DNA of 64,000 nucleotides from Hydrangea macrophylla (GCA_033977485.1 CM066991.1:128297999-128361998); one strand, 5' to 3'. Counted from the first letter of the stretch, positions 22,410-34,560 are shown. Notes: generated by a model not told the origin, from the sequence alone. Translations and numbers: made by a program.

Positions 22410-23757
22410 GTACCTTGTCATTAAGACTTCTGCTTTTGATTCAAAACCAATCCGGATTGTGGAATTGTTCAGGAGGGGTTGAAAATTTTTTCCTTATGCG
22501 CCACTTTTCACTTTTCAGTCACCTACTTAGAGTTGGTTCCCCATAAAACATTTACTCCGTACTTGACCACTCTTTAATTATGTGATAGTGGCCAACTACT
22601 ATTTTAAAATTAGCTTCGAGAGTCCAAAAAAAAAAAAAAAACCATGTTCCAAAATGTGCAGTGCCATTAGCCATGTTCTGTTTTCCTTTTGGTCTTGTCA
22701 AGATTTTTCTTGTATTTAGTTTAGGTCACAAGAAAATGATAAAAATAAATAAAGCAAAAATTTTTCTTGTATTTTCCTTGTATTTAGTTTAGGTCAAGAT
22801 TTTTCTCGCAATGCAAAATTTTCTATTAGAAATCAAACTATTGAGCTAATAATCGAAGGAAACCTGTCATTCACTGTTTTATACAGTATCTGAATAAAAA
22901 TTCAATTATTGATGAAAGTTTGTCTATTTATAACGTATGTGCTTATTTAATGGCCATGGATAAGAAAACGATCGTAAAGTATACAACTTTTTAAATGATT
23001 AGCTCAAGACAAGTGGACTTTACATTAAAAAAAAAATCTTAATTCACAAGGTCACAAGGTCTTGGCATCAATCTGTCTCTTTCAAGTGAGAGGGGAGAGT
23101 TAGAATCCCATTATGGATTTATTTACTTGTTTCCTGTTGTATATTTAAGTTGGGTTGAGTAGCTTTTGCTGAGCTTTGTTGTGGGCTATTGAAGAGTTTA
23201 TGGTTAGGTTGGATTGGATTGAGGTGTGTGTGTGTGGGGTGTCAGGTGTGCGTATCCAGTCCGAATTCAGGTAAGTATAAAAATAAAAATAAAAATAAAA
23301 AATCTTAATCACTATTTTCAGGAAATTTAAAAAAAAAAAATTTCTTATCACTACATTGAATATATTATGTTTTTGGTTGTTGATGAGGACAAATTTTCCC
23401 ACTTGTCCTCCATAGCTCATATTTACCGTCATTTCTCATGATGGAATTATCAAAATCGTTTATCGAATATTGAAGTAAGACAGATGGCAAATCTTGGGCA
23501 CGTACATCAACCTCACAATACATGCACTAGGTAAGTCAGAGAGGCAAGTGAGCGGTAGGATTCGAATACAGGCTATACAGCCAAACTCTGGACACGATTC
23601 GTCTAGCTACTTGAGATCCGTCACTTCAACCCACCAACAACAACCTCAGGGGTTTTCAAACTTTTGACCTCCCTAGGAAAGGTCAAGAGCTCTAGCCAGC
23701 TTAACAATTCAAATCTGTTAGCATTGAATATTTTGGATGTCTTGAGACTAGAGATAA
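22410..23757. other. Intergenic, no gene seen
   Basis: AT-rich with a poly-A near 22625-22640, a duplicated TTTTTCTTGTATTTAGTTTA segment near 22705/22760, and a (GT)n run near 23227. No coding evidence. Confidence 0.5.
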
Positions 23758-23766
23758 TTTGCAAAA

Positions 23767-23945
23767 GAGTAATGCCATACTTCTTAAATTTCTATCCTAA
23801 AAGTGTTTTGCAAATAATATGACAGTGGAGTCAGGTCTAATACTGTGGACTAGTTAAATTTTGATTGAAAGTTGTTTATTTGGCCTCATTACCACATCAT
23901 TTGAAAACACTTTTGATATAAAAATTTAGAAACGTAGCATTTATC
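23767..23945. mobile_element. 179-bp Mutator-like MITE
   Basis: Starts GAGTAATGCCATACTTCT and ends GTAGCATTTATC, with inner inverted AAAGTGTTTT / AAAACACTTTT. Perfect 9-bp duplication TTTGCAAAA at 23758-23766 and 23946-23954. Same family as 17163-17836. Confidence 0.9.
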
Positions 23946-23954
23946 TTTGCAAAA

Positions 23955-24316
23955 TTTGTGCGTTTTGGTAAAAACAACCGTCAATAGATGTTCAGGCTTT
24001 CCTCTGGGACTAAATAGCAGTTTATTTTGTTTGGGATTAAGTAAATAACGGAAGAGAAAGTCACGGTCACTTAACGCGCGCTGTGAACACGAACCAATTA
24101 AAATTTCCTAGTTCACCACGCGTGTGTAGAGACTTGGAGTTGAAATTTATTGTCCGTTAGGCGTTACCACACATTTTGGTTGTAAATTTAGTCACGAGAG
24201 CCACGATCCAACGAGTCACTAACCCCACGTCTCTGTCTCAAAGATTTACAGCAATCCACTTGTATGTTTTACTTTCTCTCTCTAGAAAAACTTGTATGTT
24301 TCGCTCTCCAAGATCA
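23955..24316. other. Intergenic, no gene seen
   Basis: Includes a CG-containing segment (ACGCGCGCTGTGAACACG at about 24074) but no ORF or element is recognised. Confidence 0.45.
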
Positions 24317-24324
24317 TTATCAGC

Positions 24325-24536
24325 TAGGGGTGTAAATCGGTCGGTCGGTCGGTTTTTTTTGGTTTTTTTGGTGTATAAAAACCGACCAATAGGGGTGTAA
24401 ATCGGTCGGTCGGTCGGTTTTTTAAGAGTTCGGTCGGTTTTGCGGTCGGTTTTAACTTGTACATGTATTTAGAAAACCGACCAATCAATTTTTGATTTGA
24501 TCGATTTGCGGTCCGTAATTTTTTCTTACACCCCTA
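24325..24536. mobile_element. hAT-type MITE (212 bp) with internal duplication
   Basis: Starts TAGGGGTGTAAATCGGTCGG, ends TTACACCCCTA; perfect 8-bp duplication TTATCAGC at 24317-24324 and 24537-24544. The left terminus is repeated inside at 24390 (65-bp offset), so it carries two left ends. Many CGGTCGGT repeats. Confidence 0.9.
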
Positions 24537-24544
24537 TTATCAGC

Positions 24545-24881
24545 GGTGCATGCAGCAAAATATAGGGTAAATTAAGGCTTAGTTGCGGTACGAGATTTGG
24601 AAGGCTTACAGACTTACAGTGATGTAGTTCACCAGTCAGTGAAGTTATTATCATTTGATGGCCAAACGGGCGAAGTTATTATGGTTGTTCAATCTCAAAA
24701 TCTCAAACGATAATTACATTGTCCTTTGGTCACCTTCATTTAAAAAAAAAATTGAAATAAATGTGAAGGTAATAATAAATAAATAAAACATGGTAAAGAA
24801 AGGACATTTACATTACCTTTAATGGCATACGTATATCTGTTTAGAGTCGGACGCTATTTAGATTTCCATTTCACTCATTAA
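24545..24881. other. Intergenic, no gene seen
   Basis: No supported feature. Confidence 0.5.
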
Positions 24882-24890
24882 TAATATTTA

Positions 24891-25296
24891 GGGGAAAATA
24901 CCTTTTACTCCCTGTGGTTACACTCATTTTTTTATAACCTCCTGTGGTTCATTTTGTAACACTTAACCCCCCTGTACTACGGACTGAAGTGAAACTGTTA
25001 ACTTTTCTAACGGTAGTCCCACTTCAGTCATTAGTACAGGGGGGTTAAGTGTTACAAAAATGAACCACATGGGGGTTATGAGAACATGGGTGTAACCATA
25101 GGGGGGTAAAATGTATTTTTCTCTGAAAAATATGTATAGGGGTTTGGGGGTATTAACGCCATTTCCTTTTTTTCCGTTAGAAAAGTTAACATTTTCACTT
25201 TAGTCCGTAGTACAGGGGTTAAGTGTTACAAAATGAATCACAGGTGGGTTATGAGAAAATTGGTGTAACCACAGGGGGGTAAAAGGTATTTTCCCC
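24891..25296. mobile_element. Mutator-like foldback MITE (406 bp)
   Basis: Ends GGGGAAAATACCTTTTAC and the inverse GTAAAAGGTATTTTCCCC; perfect 9-bp duplication TAATATTTA at 24882-24890 and 25297-25305. The interior repeats a GTAACACTTAACCCCCCTGTAC module in both orientations three times (about 24957, 25034 and 25212). Confidence 0.9.
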
Positions 25297-25423
25297 TAAT
25301 ATTTAAATTGAAGTTTTGTTGTATGGTAAACTCAATGGTAAACTTGAGTTCCACAATCATATACTTTCCTAATTTGCCCTACCAACTACACCACACTATG
25401 AAGAATCTGTATAATTTCCCCTA

Positions 25424-25607
25424 TCAGTAATGTTAGATGTATTCTCAAATGTACAACTCTGCTTAAAAATATTAGACCTTGTGCTGAAAAGTCTGTACAC
25501 AAAAAAGAGAGTGTGCAAGGTGTGCAAGTTTTTCTTCACGAAGTCCAATATTTTTAAGTAGGATTATGTATTTAATTGTACATTTAGAAGTGCATCTAGC
25601 ATTACTC
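25424..25607. mobile_element. 184-bp Mutator-like MITE
   Basis: Left end TCAGTAATGTTAGATG, right end GCATCTAGCATTACTC, with inverted AAATGTACAA and TTAAAAATATT arms. 9-bp duplication TTTCCCCTA at 25415-25423 and 25608-25616. It lies about 0.6 kb upstream of the TBL start. Confidence 0.88.
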
Positions 25608-25974
25608 TTTCCCCTACACTATCACACTAATGCAAATGCTCTAATTGACCCATTATTTTGATTATTGATTCTAAACAATATTAAATGAAATGGAGTACCA
25701 GGATAACATGTAAGTTATGTACTACGTAACTCTTTATCCTCTCACTTCTTATATTTTCAAATTTTGTTAAAGTTGGAGAAGGGATTTAAAAAAAAAAAAT
25801 AGAAGCCAGAAGGCATAAGAACCGGAGTATGGAGTATTTTTTTTTTCCTAAACATGGATTTCAGTAATTCACTTCGAAATCTTAATAGAATATTTGAAAT
25901 TAAGCACTCGTCTTGCAATAGTATAAAACTCCACGAACAATACAGTTCATCATTCCACTCACCAAATCCATTCC

Positions 25975-25978
<4 letters not shown>

Positions 25979-26020
<42 letters not shown>
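25979..26020 (+). promoter_or_regulatory. CT-repeat in the TBL promoter/leader region
   Basis: Uninterrupted CT dinucleotides about 220 bp upstream of the TBL ATG. Such pyrimidine tracts are common in plant 5' leaders and core promoters; no TATA or start site could be fixed. Confidence 0.5.
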
Positions 26021-26022
<2 letters not shown>

Positions 26023-26039
26023 AAAGTGAAACTTTTCCA

Positions 26040-26230
26040 TGAATGCTACCTTGCTTTCTTGACACCCATTTCTTTCTGCCTCTAATCAAAACCCCAAATA
26101 TAAACGTTACTCATTCACCAAGTAAAGAAGCCCCAATTATGTGATTCAAAAAACCCATTTCGCTATGAATGTTGTCTTGCTTGCACACCACACTTCTCTG
26201 TTTCTCTCTCTAACAGAATATTCCTACTGA
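26040..26230 (+). promoter_or_regulatory. Upstream ORFs in the TBL leader
   Basis: Three ATGs precede the main start: one at 26040 (7 codons then TGA), an ATG directly followed by TGA at 26139-26144, and one at 26166 (about 21 codons ending at 26230, 8 bases before the main ATG). They matter only if included in the mRNA; a CTAACAG at about 26210-26216 could alternatively be an acceptor of a leader intron. Confidence 0.4.
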
Positions 26231-26238
26231 GAGTTCAA

Positions 26239-29200
26239 ATGTCCAAGAACCCATCATCTCCCCAATGCTTAGAATTAGTGCCTTTTATGGATATTTTCAA
26301 GAAATTCAAACGTTGGAGACTGTTTGAGCCCTCTTTGGGCATAATTGGCTTCTTCTTTGTCACAGCCTGTGTTATTTGTTGCTTCTTTTACTTGGATTAC
26401 AGAGCTGGGGTTAAAGGTTTTGGATTGTCAACAGAGTCCGACTCTGAGAGGTTTATGTGGTTGAGACCAGGTGGGGGGTCTGGTGGGGATCGAAGGGTTG
26501 AGTTCTTGAGTAGAAAGGGTTGTGGGTGTGACGTGTTTAAAGGTGATTGGGTATGGGATGAGAACTATCCTCTGTACGAGTCAACAGACTGTAGGTTGAT
26601 GGATGATGGGTTTAGGTGTTCTGAGAATGGACGCCCTGATTTGTTCTATACCAAGTGGCGTTGGCAGCCCAAAGATTGCAACTTGCCCAGGTTTATTCTT
26701 ATTAATCTTTTTACATCTTCTTTTTTGTTTGGAATTGTGTTTGGTTGCTGGGAAAATGTGAGGAAACTGAAAATTGAGTAGATAGAAATCGGGAATTTAC
26801 ATGTTGAATCTTGAATTTTACTACTCCATTATTTTTATAGGACCTCTTAAAAAAAAAACCATAAAACAGAAACTTACAGTCGACGCATGCTAAACTCACG
26901 TTTGGGCCACAGACGCATATGTTAGTCTCTTTGTATTAATCTTAGGATTTCTTTGGTTCGTAAATTCTATTCCCTTGTGTTTTACCCCTAAGCTTAAATA
27001 ACATTTAAAAAAAAAAAATTTATTTTTTTTTATTGTAACCTAAAAAGGGAGGAAAGTGACTCATAAATTTCAAAGGAATAAGTTTTCCTCGCTAACTACA
27101 TGAACCAAACACTGCCTTAGGAGATACTTTTGAACCCCAAGCAGGTTTGTGCTTCAGAGAGATTTGAGTTTTAGATTGAGAGAACCGGAGAGAAGAGAAG
27201 AGGAAGAGAACCACTTTCTCTTCTAGTTCTCTCGTTTGGATAGTTAAGTTGGGAGAGAAGAGAATGTTAATGGAGATAACCGGAGAGAACGTGATGAGAC
27301 AAAGAACCCAATTTTGGTTCTCTCCAAATCGGAGAGATTAGGGAGAGAAGAGAGGAGAAGCATAATAAAATGTTAATAAAATGACCAATATATCCCGAAT
27401 ATTTTTTCTTATTCCAACATACCACTTGCACTTGCAAAGTGTCATTACCTTTATTTAATAGAGGGTAAAAGAGTAAATTGATTTTAAATACTTTTCCTCT
27501 TTCTTATGAAAGTTAAACAAACAAGAGAACCTCTCTTCTCTTCTCTCCATCCAAACAAGCATGCTTTCTCTACTCTTCTCTCTGATTCTCTCAATCCAAA
27601 CGGAGTGTAAATGAATTTGTCGTAGTTTATGTTGTCCCTTGTTATAAGGGATTCTGGTTCTGTTTTGACTAAACCTAAAAGCTGCATTCAATCCAAAAGG
27701 ACCGCAAGCCTAGTATCATGTTTGGCCTAATTTTGACAGTTTCTTATAGCCTTTTGTTTTCTTATCTTTTCCTCAGTTGTCTCATTAACCGAATGACCAT
27801 ATTTTATTTTTACGATATGATTATTTTGTTAATGAGTTCAGTTTTAGATTTTTCTGATTATATCTGTTCCAACCTTTCCAAGTTTACATTCTTTATTAAC
27901 TATTACTCATAATGACTATATGCTTTAGCAATGTACTATCCAATAGAATGACTGATTCTTTCTCATGAGAATCCCAATCCATCTACTGCTACTTAATTCT
28001 TTTTCAAGTGCATTTTGTTGCAATGGGTTATAAATAGTTGAACTAACTTATTGAATTTTGTCTTTTCTTTTCTCACTTTCTGTTTTTCTTCTTCTGATTG
28101 TTCATTTCCTTCCTTCTTTGGGAGCATGAAAGCATCCTTTTTCGATTCCATCACCCTTGACCTATCGGATAATGCTAAAAGAATTTAAGCAATTAAGACA
28201 AAATTCTTTTCTTCTCTTTGAAAAATTGCTCCATCTTTTCATTTGACATTTTGTGTAATTCTTACCAATCCAATTTTTTTTTTCAGTTTTGCTTCTGTTT
28301 TATCCATAATATACTTCGTTCCATAAAAAGGAAAAAGGAAAATCAAAAATATTTCCTTTATATGTGTTTGGCTGTCCAAGAATTGTGGGCCCCACTATTA
28401 AAGTAAGGAAGTTACTGCTTTTGTTTTCATATTCCTTTTTTTTTTAATTTGGATTTACTTTACTCGTGTATCACTTTCCTGATTAACATTCCTTTCATCA
28501 AAACTACCCATCGGTTCTTATTTGACTTGTTTCTACCACTTATTGAAATGGATCTGATTTATATCATTATTCGCTTGCATTTTATCTTCTTATTTGTAGT
28601 CTCAGACTATATGCTTGGGTACAGAAAAAAAGAAAAAAGAAAAAAGAAAAATTCTAATACCCCTCGGTTTTGATTTCTTTATCTGTAACTGATTAAAAAA
28701 AACAGATTTGATGCAAAAATAATGTTAGAGAAACTGCGGAACAAGCGGGTTGTTTTTGCCGGAGACTCAATTGGAAGAAACCAATGGGAGTCACTCCTCT
28801 GCATGCTCTCTTCTGCGGTTCCAAACAAGGACTCAATCTATGAAGTGAATGGCAGCCCAATCACCAAGCACAAAGGCTTCTTGGTTTTCAAGTTCAATGA
28901 TTATAATTGCACGGTGGAGTATTACAGGGCTCCATTTCTTGTACTTCAGAGCCGGCCTCCTCCTGGATCTCCGCAAAAGATAAGAACAACTCTGAAATTA
29001 GATCAAATGGATTGGAGCTCTTCGAAGTGGAGAGATGCGGATGTTCTTGTCTTCAACACTGGTCATTGGTGGAATAATGAGAAGACCATGAGAGGGTAAT
29101 TTAACTTGTCGAAATATTTTCTTTTGTGTTTAGCTGATCATACATTTCCAGTATAAATTTCTGTATTGGGCTGGTTATAGGAATTTTTTTATGACTCATG

Positions 29201-31360
29201 CTTTGGGAAAGGGGAAGAAGCAATTTTTGAATGCAAGGGTCTGCTTCGGAATGCTTAAAATATGATCTGGTTTAGTCCAAGTCTCGCTTTTTACCTAATT
29301 TTTTATGAGAGCCAAAGTTATTTGGATTTGACAAGAACCGATTTTAGGGAGATATTAGACTGACTTCTATGTAAGAAATGGACATTTACCAAACACTTGA
29401 CTTTACAGAGCCATGAAGGCATGAACCACATAACCGGGTTTTTGTCTTCCCAAACAGACCAAAATGTTGTGAGGTTTTAATTTATGTTTCCAGTATGAGA
29501 TTTTGTATTGCATGGAGATGTAGAAATTTTGAGAATCATGCTTTGTGAAGGGGAAAGAAGCAATTTAGACGTAGGAGAAATGTTTTCCTTGGTATTTTTC
29601 CTCTCCTTTTTCCCCATTGAATCCAGGAACCAAACAGAGCCTCGATGATCGGGGCATGTTATTTATGTCCGAATTACACCAAAAACGTAATCTTTTATAA
29701 CATGGAAGCCAGAGAGCCTGAAGCAGAACTAATCACTGCAATCCATCCCACCAGGTTGTTCATAATTCATATGTCGTAATTTGTAACAACTTGTGCTTGT
29801 GAGAATGTCCTAAACTTGGGTCTCGTTTATTGAAGTACAATTTTCTAATGAATTTATTGACTTGAAGATGCAATAACATTGGTTAGGGGTTGTTATTTCC
29901 AAGAAGGGGCAAAGCTGAAGATGGAGATGACAGTTGACACTGCGTATAAGAAGTCCATCGCGACTGTCTTGGACTGGATAAACAGTGAACTGAATAGGAG
30001 CAAGACCCAAGTCTTCTTTCGCACATATGCCCCTGTGCATTTCAGGTTTGTCTTCAATTTCTTTTTTCGTTTTCTTGTTATACGATACATGTATATATAT
30101 ATATATTCTCGTTCTCTAGATCTGCAAAAACTGGCTATACCCTGGGATTGGGTTTGGGCTCACAGTCATACAAAGTAATTGTAGCACAGGTGACCATCAA
30201 TTTTTGGCTTTTGATGGACTGTGGACTTAAATATGCATGATTTTGCATTTCAGTGACTTTGGTCTCAGTTTTAGGGTATTAAGGCTCCGTTTGGTTTACA
30301 GATTTAGAGAAGTAAAAGGAAAGGAAAATAATTTCCTTCTTATGCCTAAATAACATTGGAAATTAAAATTTTCAAACTACAATAAGAAAAGAAAAGAGGA
30401 ACGAAGTGACTCACACTGTTCAGAAATTTTAATTTACTTTTTTTTTTTTTATCTACACTTAGACGCCCGCACACCCACAAACCAACCCAAGGCTCCACAA
30501 TGGCCCAATACAAAGCCCAACAAGGGCCACATAACATACTGAAGAATAAAGGGGCAAAGACTCCTGATTAATTTACTTTTCACCATACTCTCTTTTCCTT
30601 CCTATTTTCTCACTCTTTTCCTGATTAACCAAACAAAAAATAAAATAAAATAAAAAATTGTGAACCTCATAATTTTGTTTTCTTTTTCCCTCACAAAATT
30701 CATGAACTACATAAGTTAAAACTTGATTTTGGTGGATACATTGAGAAACCCACGAGTACGTATTCAACTTCCATATTTCAATTGTTTATGAATTTGATGG
30801 ACATAACTTCTTGGCTAATGCTTTTGGGTTGCATTCTGTTTTTACCCTTTCCAAACAACGTTATTTAATCCTGTATTGTCATGTGAGCGACCATATTTTG
30901 GCAGCTTGGTGTATCAATGTGGTTAATTAAACCTGCAATGTTTTATCCGGTATGCATAGAATGATTATTACGCGGTATTTGCAGAGGCGGGGATTGGAGA
31001 ACCGGAGGAAGCTGTCACTTGGAGACACTACCAGAGCTAGGCGCTTCACTGGTGCCATCCGACATTTGGGCCCAATTCAATATATTCCTAAATGTACTAT
31101 CGACTCGCTCAAACATATCCGATCCTATCAAATTAGACCTTCTAAACATAACTAAAATGTCCTCAAGAAGGAAAGACGGACATTCGTCTCTCTACTATAT
31201 GGGTCCGAAGTCAACCCCTGCACCGCTACACAGGCAAGACTGCAGCCACTGGTGTCTGCCCGGAGTCCCCGATTCATGGAACGAGCTATTATATGCTCTC
31301 TTCCTAAAGCGTGAGGCAACTCGATCTTGGAACATGTCTATGTTTCGAGCACAAGTATGA
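26239..31360 (+). CDS. TBL: Trichome birefringence-like (TBL) polysaccharide O-acetyltransferase, 4 exons
   Basis: Exons 26239-26690, 28706-29095, 29887-30045 and 30985-31360, all with GT-AG borders and matching phases, give 458 codons. Residues about 33-54 form the membrane anchor of a type II Golgi protein ([18 protein letters not shown]). Then comes the TBL N-domain ([17 protein letters not shown] and CSENGRPD), the GDS motif ([13 protein letters not shown]) at the start of exon 2, GHWW, GCYFQEG at the exon 3 start, and the DXXH motif [12 protein letters not shown] in exon 4, which supplies the catalytic Asp and His with the GDS Ser. Family members transfer acetyl groups to xylan, pectin or other wall polysaccharides. 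The length and lack of a long linker suit the TBL10/TBL11 group, but that is only an impression. A downstream in-frame ATG at 26287 would still keep the anchor. No frame break seen. Confidence 0.93.
26937..27121. mobile_element. MITE-like insertion in TBL intron 1
   Basis: Imperfect inverted ends TTTGGTTCGTAAATTCT and ATGAACCAAACACTGCC, around an A/T-rich centre. The GTTTGGTT terminus is common in plant MITEs. No clear target duplication. Confidence 0.45.
27160..27612. mobile_element. GAGAGAAG-rich foldback in TBL intron 1
   Basis: The left arm (AGATTGAGAGAACCGGAGAG) pairs with the right arm (CTCTGATTCTCTCAATCC), and an inner copy near 27235 pairs with 27530. It is a MITE-like inverted repeat. 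The limits are approximate and no TSD was established. Confidence 0.5.
30283..30740. mobile_element. MITE-like insertion in TBL intron 3
   Basis: Begins CTCCGTTTGGTTTACAGA and contains inverted TTTTCCTT / AAGGAAA arms with ATTAACCAAACAAA near 30628. A 140-bp block at about 30435-30565 with poly-T looks like a later insertion. Boundaries uncertain. Confidence 0.4.
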
Positions 31361-31516
31361 TTGATCATTGATCACGAGAGCACCTTATTTATCGGTTGGA
31401 AAGGAGGACTTCAATGTCAAATTGATTAAGAGAAAAACAGGGAGAAGAGAAAGGAATAAAAGATTGAATTTACTGGAGTTTTGCAGCATCTGGCGAGCTT
31501 AGATTATGAAGAAACC

Positions 31517-31547
<31 letters not shown>

Positions 31548-31917
31548 AGAAAAGATTCTGGCCATTGATATTCAAGGAAGCCAAAATTTAGGGACAGATG
31601 GGTGGAAGAGCTCGTTCAGAAAAATATAGAAGAGGGATACATACGTGGGTATTTTTGATGTAATAGCATTATGGGGGTATAGGTTTTTTTTTTTATTATT
31701 TTTTTTTTTTATAAAGATAAAAATGTAACTAGCAAATTTGTCTATATATAGTAACTTTGTATCAGCTGGCCGGGACTGGAACAGTTCTGCAAATATTGGT
31801 ACACCACAGTATAGTATAACTTCAAAAGTAAACGACATTGATTTAATTTGGGCTCAATTTTAGGTGAGTTCGGGTGTCATTTTATACTTGTAATATATTT
31901 CCAGAGGTATTACAAAA
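31361..31917. other. TBL 3' flank, no other gene
   Basis: Contains a (TA)n run at 31522-31547 and poly-T at 31686-31711. The 88-residue minus ORF at 31572-31838 has no recognisable motif. Confidence 0.5.
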
Positions 31918-32073
31918 CAGTAATGCTAGACCACATAAAATTGTACACCCAACACATTCTAACCCTTGATTCTGGTGAGTCCTATGAAGGATCCACATGG
32001 GACCAACTGAAATCAAGGACCTGAATTATTGGGTGTGAAATTTTTGTGTGGTTCTAGACTTCTAGCTTTACTC
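31918..32073. mobile_element. 156-bp Mutator-like MITE
   Basis: Left end CAGTAATGCTAGACCACA, right end TAGCTTTACTC, inner inverted AAAATTGTACACCCAA / GGGTGTGAAATTTTTGTG. 9-bp flanks ATTACAAAA and ATTATAAAA (8 of 9). It lies 35 bp from the copia 5' LTR. Confidence 0.82.
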
Positions 32074-32108
32074 ATTATAAAAAAAAAAAAATAATAAATA
32101 AAACAAAC

Positions 32109-32525
32109 TGTAAGAAATATATGGGCCATACGGGCACCCACATACATTGGACTGGGTCCAATGGGCCTTGGCTCTTGGAGCCCTAGGGTTTGGTGAATGT
32201 GTGTGTGTATATATATATGATATATATCACACATATGAAACCAACCTAGATGATATAAGCAACCTCTCTCTCTCCCTACGGTTTCTCTCTCTAGCTAATC
32301 ACCAAGGAGCTTGGGATTTAGAACGTGGTATCATCGGAGATTGCTCAAGAAACTTTCTCTGCGACTAATACGATGCATAAGAGAATACACGGAGGCAATA
32401 TGGAGCAGCAGTTCGTGGGTGAAGACGTCGGGCTCGTAACAACACCGTTCAGCGATCCGTCGGGCTATTTCGCTAGGTAACGAACCTATGCCCGACTCGT
32501 ATGCTTGCGTGCATATTAATTTACA
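32109..32525 (+). repeat. 5' LTR of the plus-strand copia element
   Basis: 417 bp; contains GTGTGTGTATATATATATGATATATATCAC near its centre (promoter-like AT run) and a CTCTCTCT leader. It differs from the 3' LTR by a few substitutions and a short CT-repeat length change. Confidence 0.93.
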
Positions 32526-32526
32526 T

Positions 32527-32539
32527 TGGTATCAGAGCC
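32527..32539 (+). other. Primer binding site (initiator tRNA-Met type)
   Basis: TGGTATCAGAGCC, perfect for plant copia elements, located two bases downstream of the LTR end. Confidence 0.95.
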
Positions 32540-32758
32540 ATTAGGTTGTTGATTCGCCCATTTATTTGACCAAAACGAATTTGCCATTAAAGCTTGTTTG
32601 AAGCTTTTGATAAAACTTTTTTTTTTTTTCGAATGTTCAAGTGGTCTAATATAAAACTCCAATAGAAGTCCCAAATTTTTATATGGTTGTGTTCTTTATG
32701 GTCCCTAGAGTCCCCCCATGAACTTTCATGGCTTGATTATCTCCATAGAGTGAGAAAA

Positions 32759-34560
32759 TGTCACACCCCGAATTTTGGAAAGCCAAATAATCAGCATAAA
32801 ACTAAATCTAGACTACTATTTGACTTCCCAACTATCGGAGTGAACACCACGAAGCCCAACCTAATAAAACTTTTTAATGGAAATAGATGTTCTTAAAAAC
32901 CTGGTTAAAACATTTGTAATAAATTTCCAATTATGTTTTTAAACCAAAACCACCACATTTCCATTTAAAAAAAAAAAAACCACTCATGCGGTTCCGAAAA
33001 TACTCAGATATATTTGATTAAAGCTACAACTACTAAATCACTTATATTGAAAAGCGGAAGCTGAATAAACATTTCTAAATTCTCATTAAGAATAAAAATA
33101 TTTTCATTTACAATTAAAGCTTTGAAAGAATAACTTCTATTACAACCTTTGGTCAGAGCTACTAAACGTTCCAATGCCCAAAAGACTCCACAGCCAAGCA
33201 CATCGGTCACATCATCAAAAGCAATATCCTGCACATGTCATCCAACTACGTTTCAAACAGAAACGCACCCGAATGCATAACACACTCGGGTCAGTCACAT
33301 GACTGGTATGAGTTAAACAAAAATAATAAAATCTGAGGACTCCAACCTGAACCCGTAGACTACAAACCACATTACAACACTATTGGGCCAAGACAGGTAG
33401 TTCCACACACATATTTGGACAAAAGAGTAGTTTTCATTATGTGATGGTAAGTAGTTTCTTGCCCAAAATCCAAAGTTACTACGAGTTTTATACTTACCTC
33501 AGATATATATGGTGTGCCAGCCCTGCATAAAAGTTAGTGGGCCCACCATCCTGTAAATCGAATGATCACAAACCAGGCGAATAATTCCATACATAAGCCG
33601 TCCACATTATAACTTAAATGTCGCATTCATTATTCCAAACTTATCAGTCTTATGAAATACTCCATTGTCATTATTTATTAACCTTTAATTTATCTTTGTG
33701 TTCCCTAGGTTCACCACTTGGCCACCCTCCATGGTACAGCCCACACATATATCCCATGTGTGCCCGGACATACTACCAACACCCACTCCGGTGCCAGTTT
33801 GGTTGGGGTATCAACCAAACTAGGTATACACAACGGACGGCTGGTCAATATGTCAAGACGTCTATACAATATAAGCCGAGCATAAGGCTTAGGCCAGCTT
33901 GATCACGAAGCCACTGGCAAAAAGTACACTCAACAAGTCTTAAGCCAGCTTGATCACGAAGCCACTGGCAAAAGAGTGCGAGCTACCAAAAATAATAACA
34001 CAACAACGGGGAGCGGTGAACACTAAAGAACTATGTTGCAATTATCACTTATCGTTCATATTATCCCCAATAATTGTGAATTTCACGTTTATCAAATAGT
34101 TCCGTCTTATCGTCCAATCACATCTCTAACATTTAGATACATTCCAATTCCTTACAATAAAGGGTTTTATCAATTAACCCATAACAATCTTCCCAAAAAA
34201 AATTTCAATCAAATTACAAGATCCCAAATATACTATTCAACGTATCTAATTTACTCCTTTTTATCAAAATGACCACAAAATAAGGTCAGTGATTTCAGGT
34301 GCAATAATCTCAACCCAACATTCAATATTATATGAGAATTCATGTATCTCTAAGTAATTTTTGTCAAGTCTTACGAACGAATAAAAAAACACAACGAATC
34401 ATATTTATCCAATTTCGTACATTTTAATATACTAAAAATTGCTACTGAAATCTTCAATTTCTGCCCAAACGGTGCAGAATCAAGAAAAACTCCATTAGAC
34501 GAAAAGTGTGCAGAATTGCGTTTTACTTAAGGCTCGCGAACAGAATGATCAAATTCAAAG
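32759..34560 (-). mobile_element. Nested gypsy-type LTR fragment inside the copia leader (right end unresolved)
   Basis: It begins TGTCACACCCCGA, the plus-strand view of an LTR 3' end reading GGGGTGTGACA, as in chromovirus-type gypsy LTRs and in the solo LTRs at 46035 and 48157. It interrupts the copia leader about 220 bp after the PBS. A 34-bp unit containing CCAGCTTGATCACGAAGCCA is repeated at 33889 and 33940. I could not find a matching GAAAA target duplication on the right, so the fragment may be truncated. Confidence 0.55.

Noticed and set aside
25757..26089. 110-residue ORF with (RE)n
   Set aside because: Translation of the CT microsatellite in the TBL leader.
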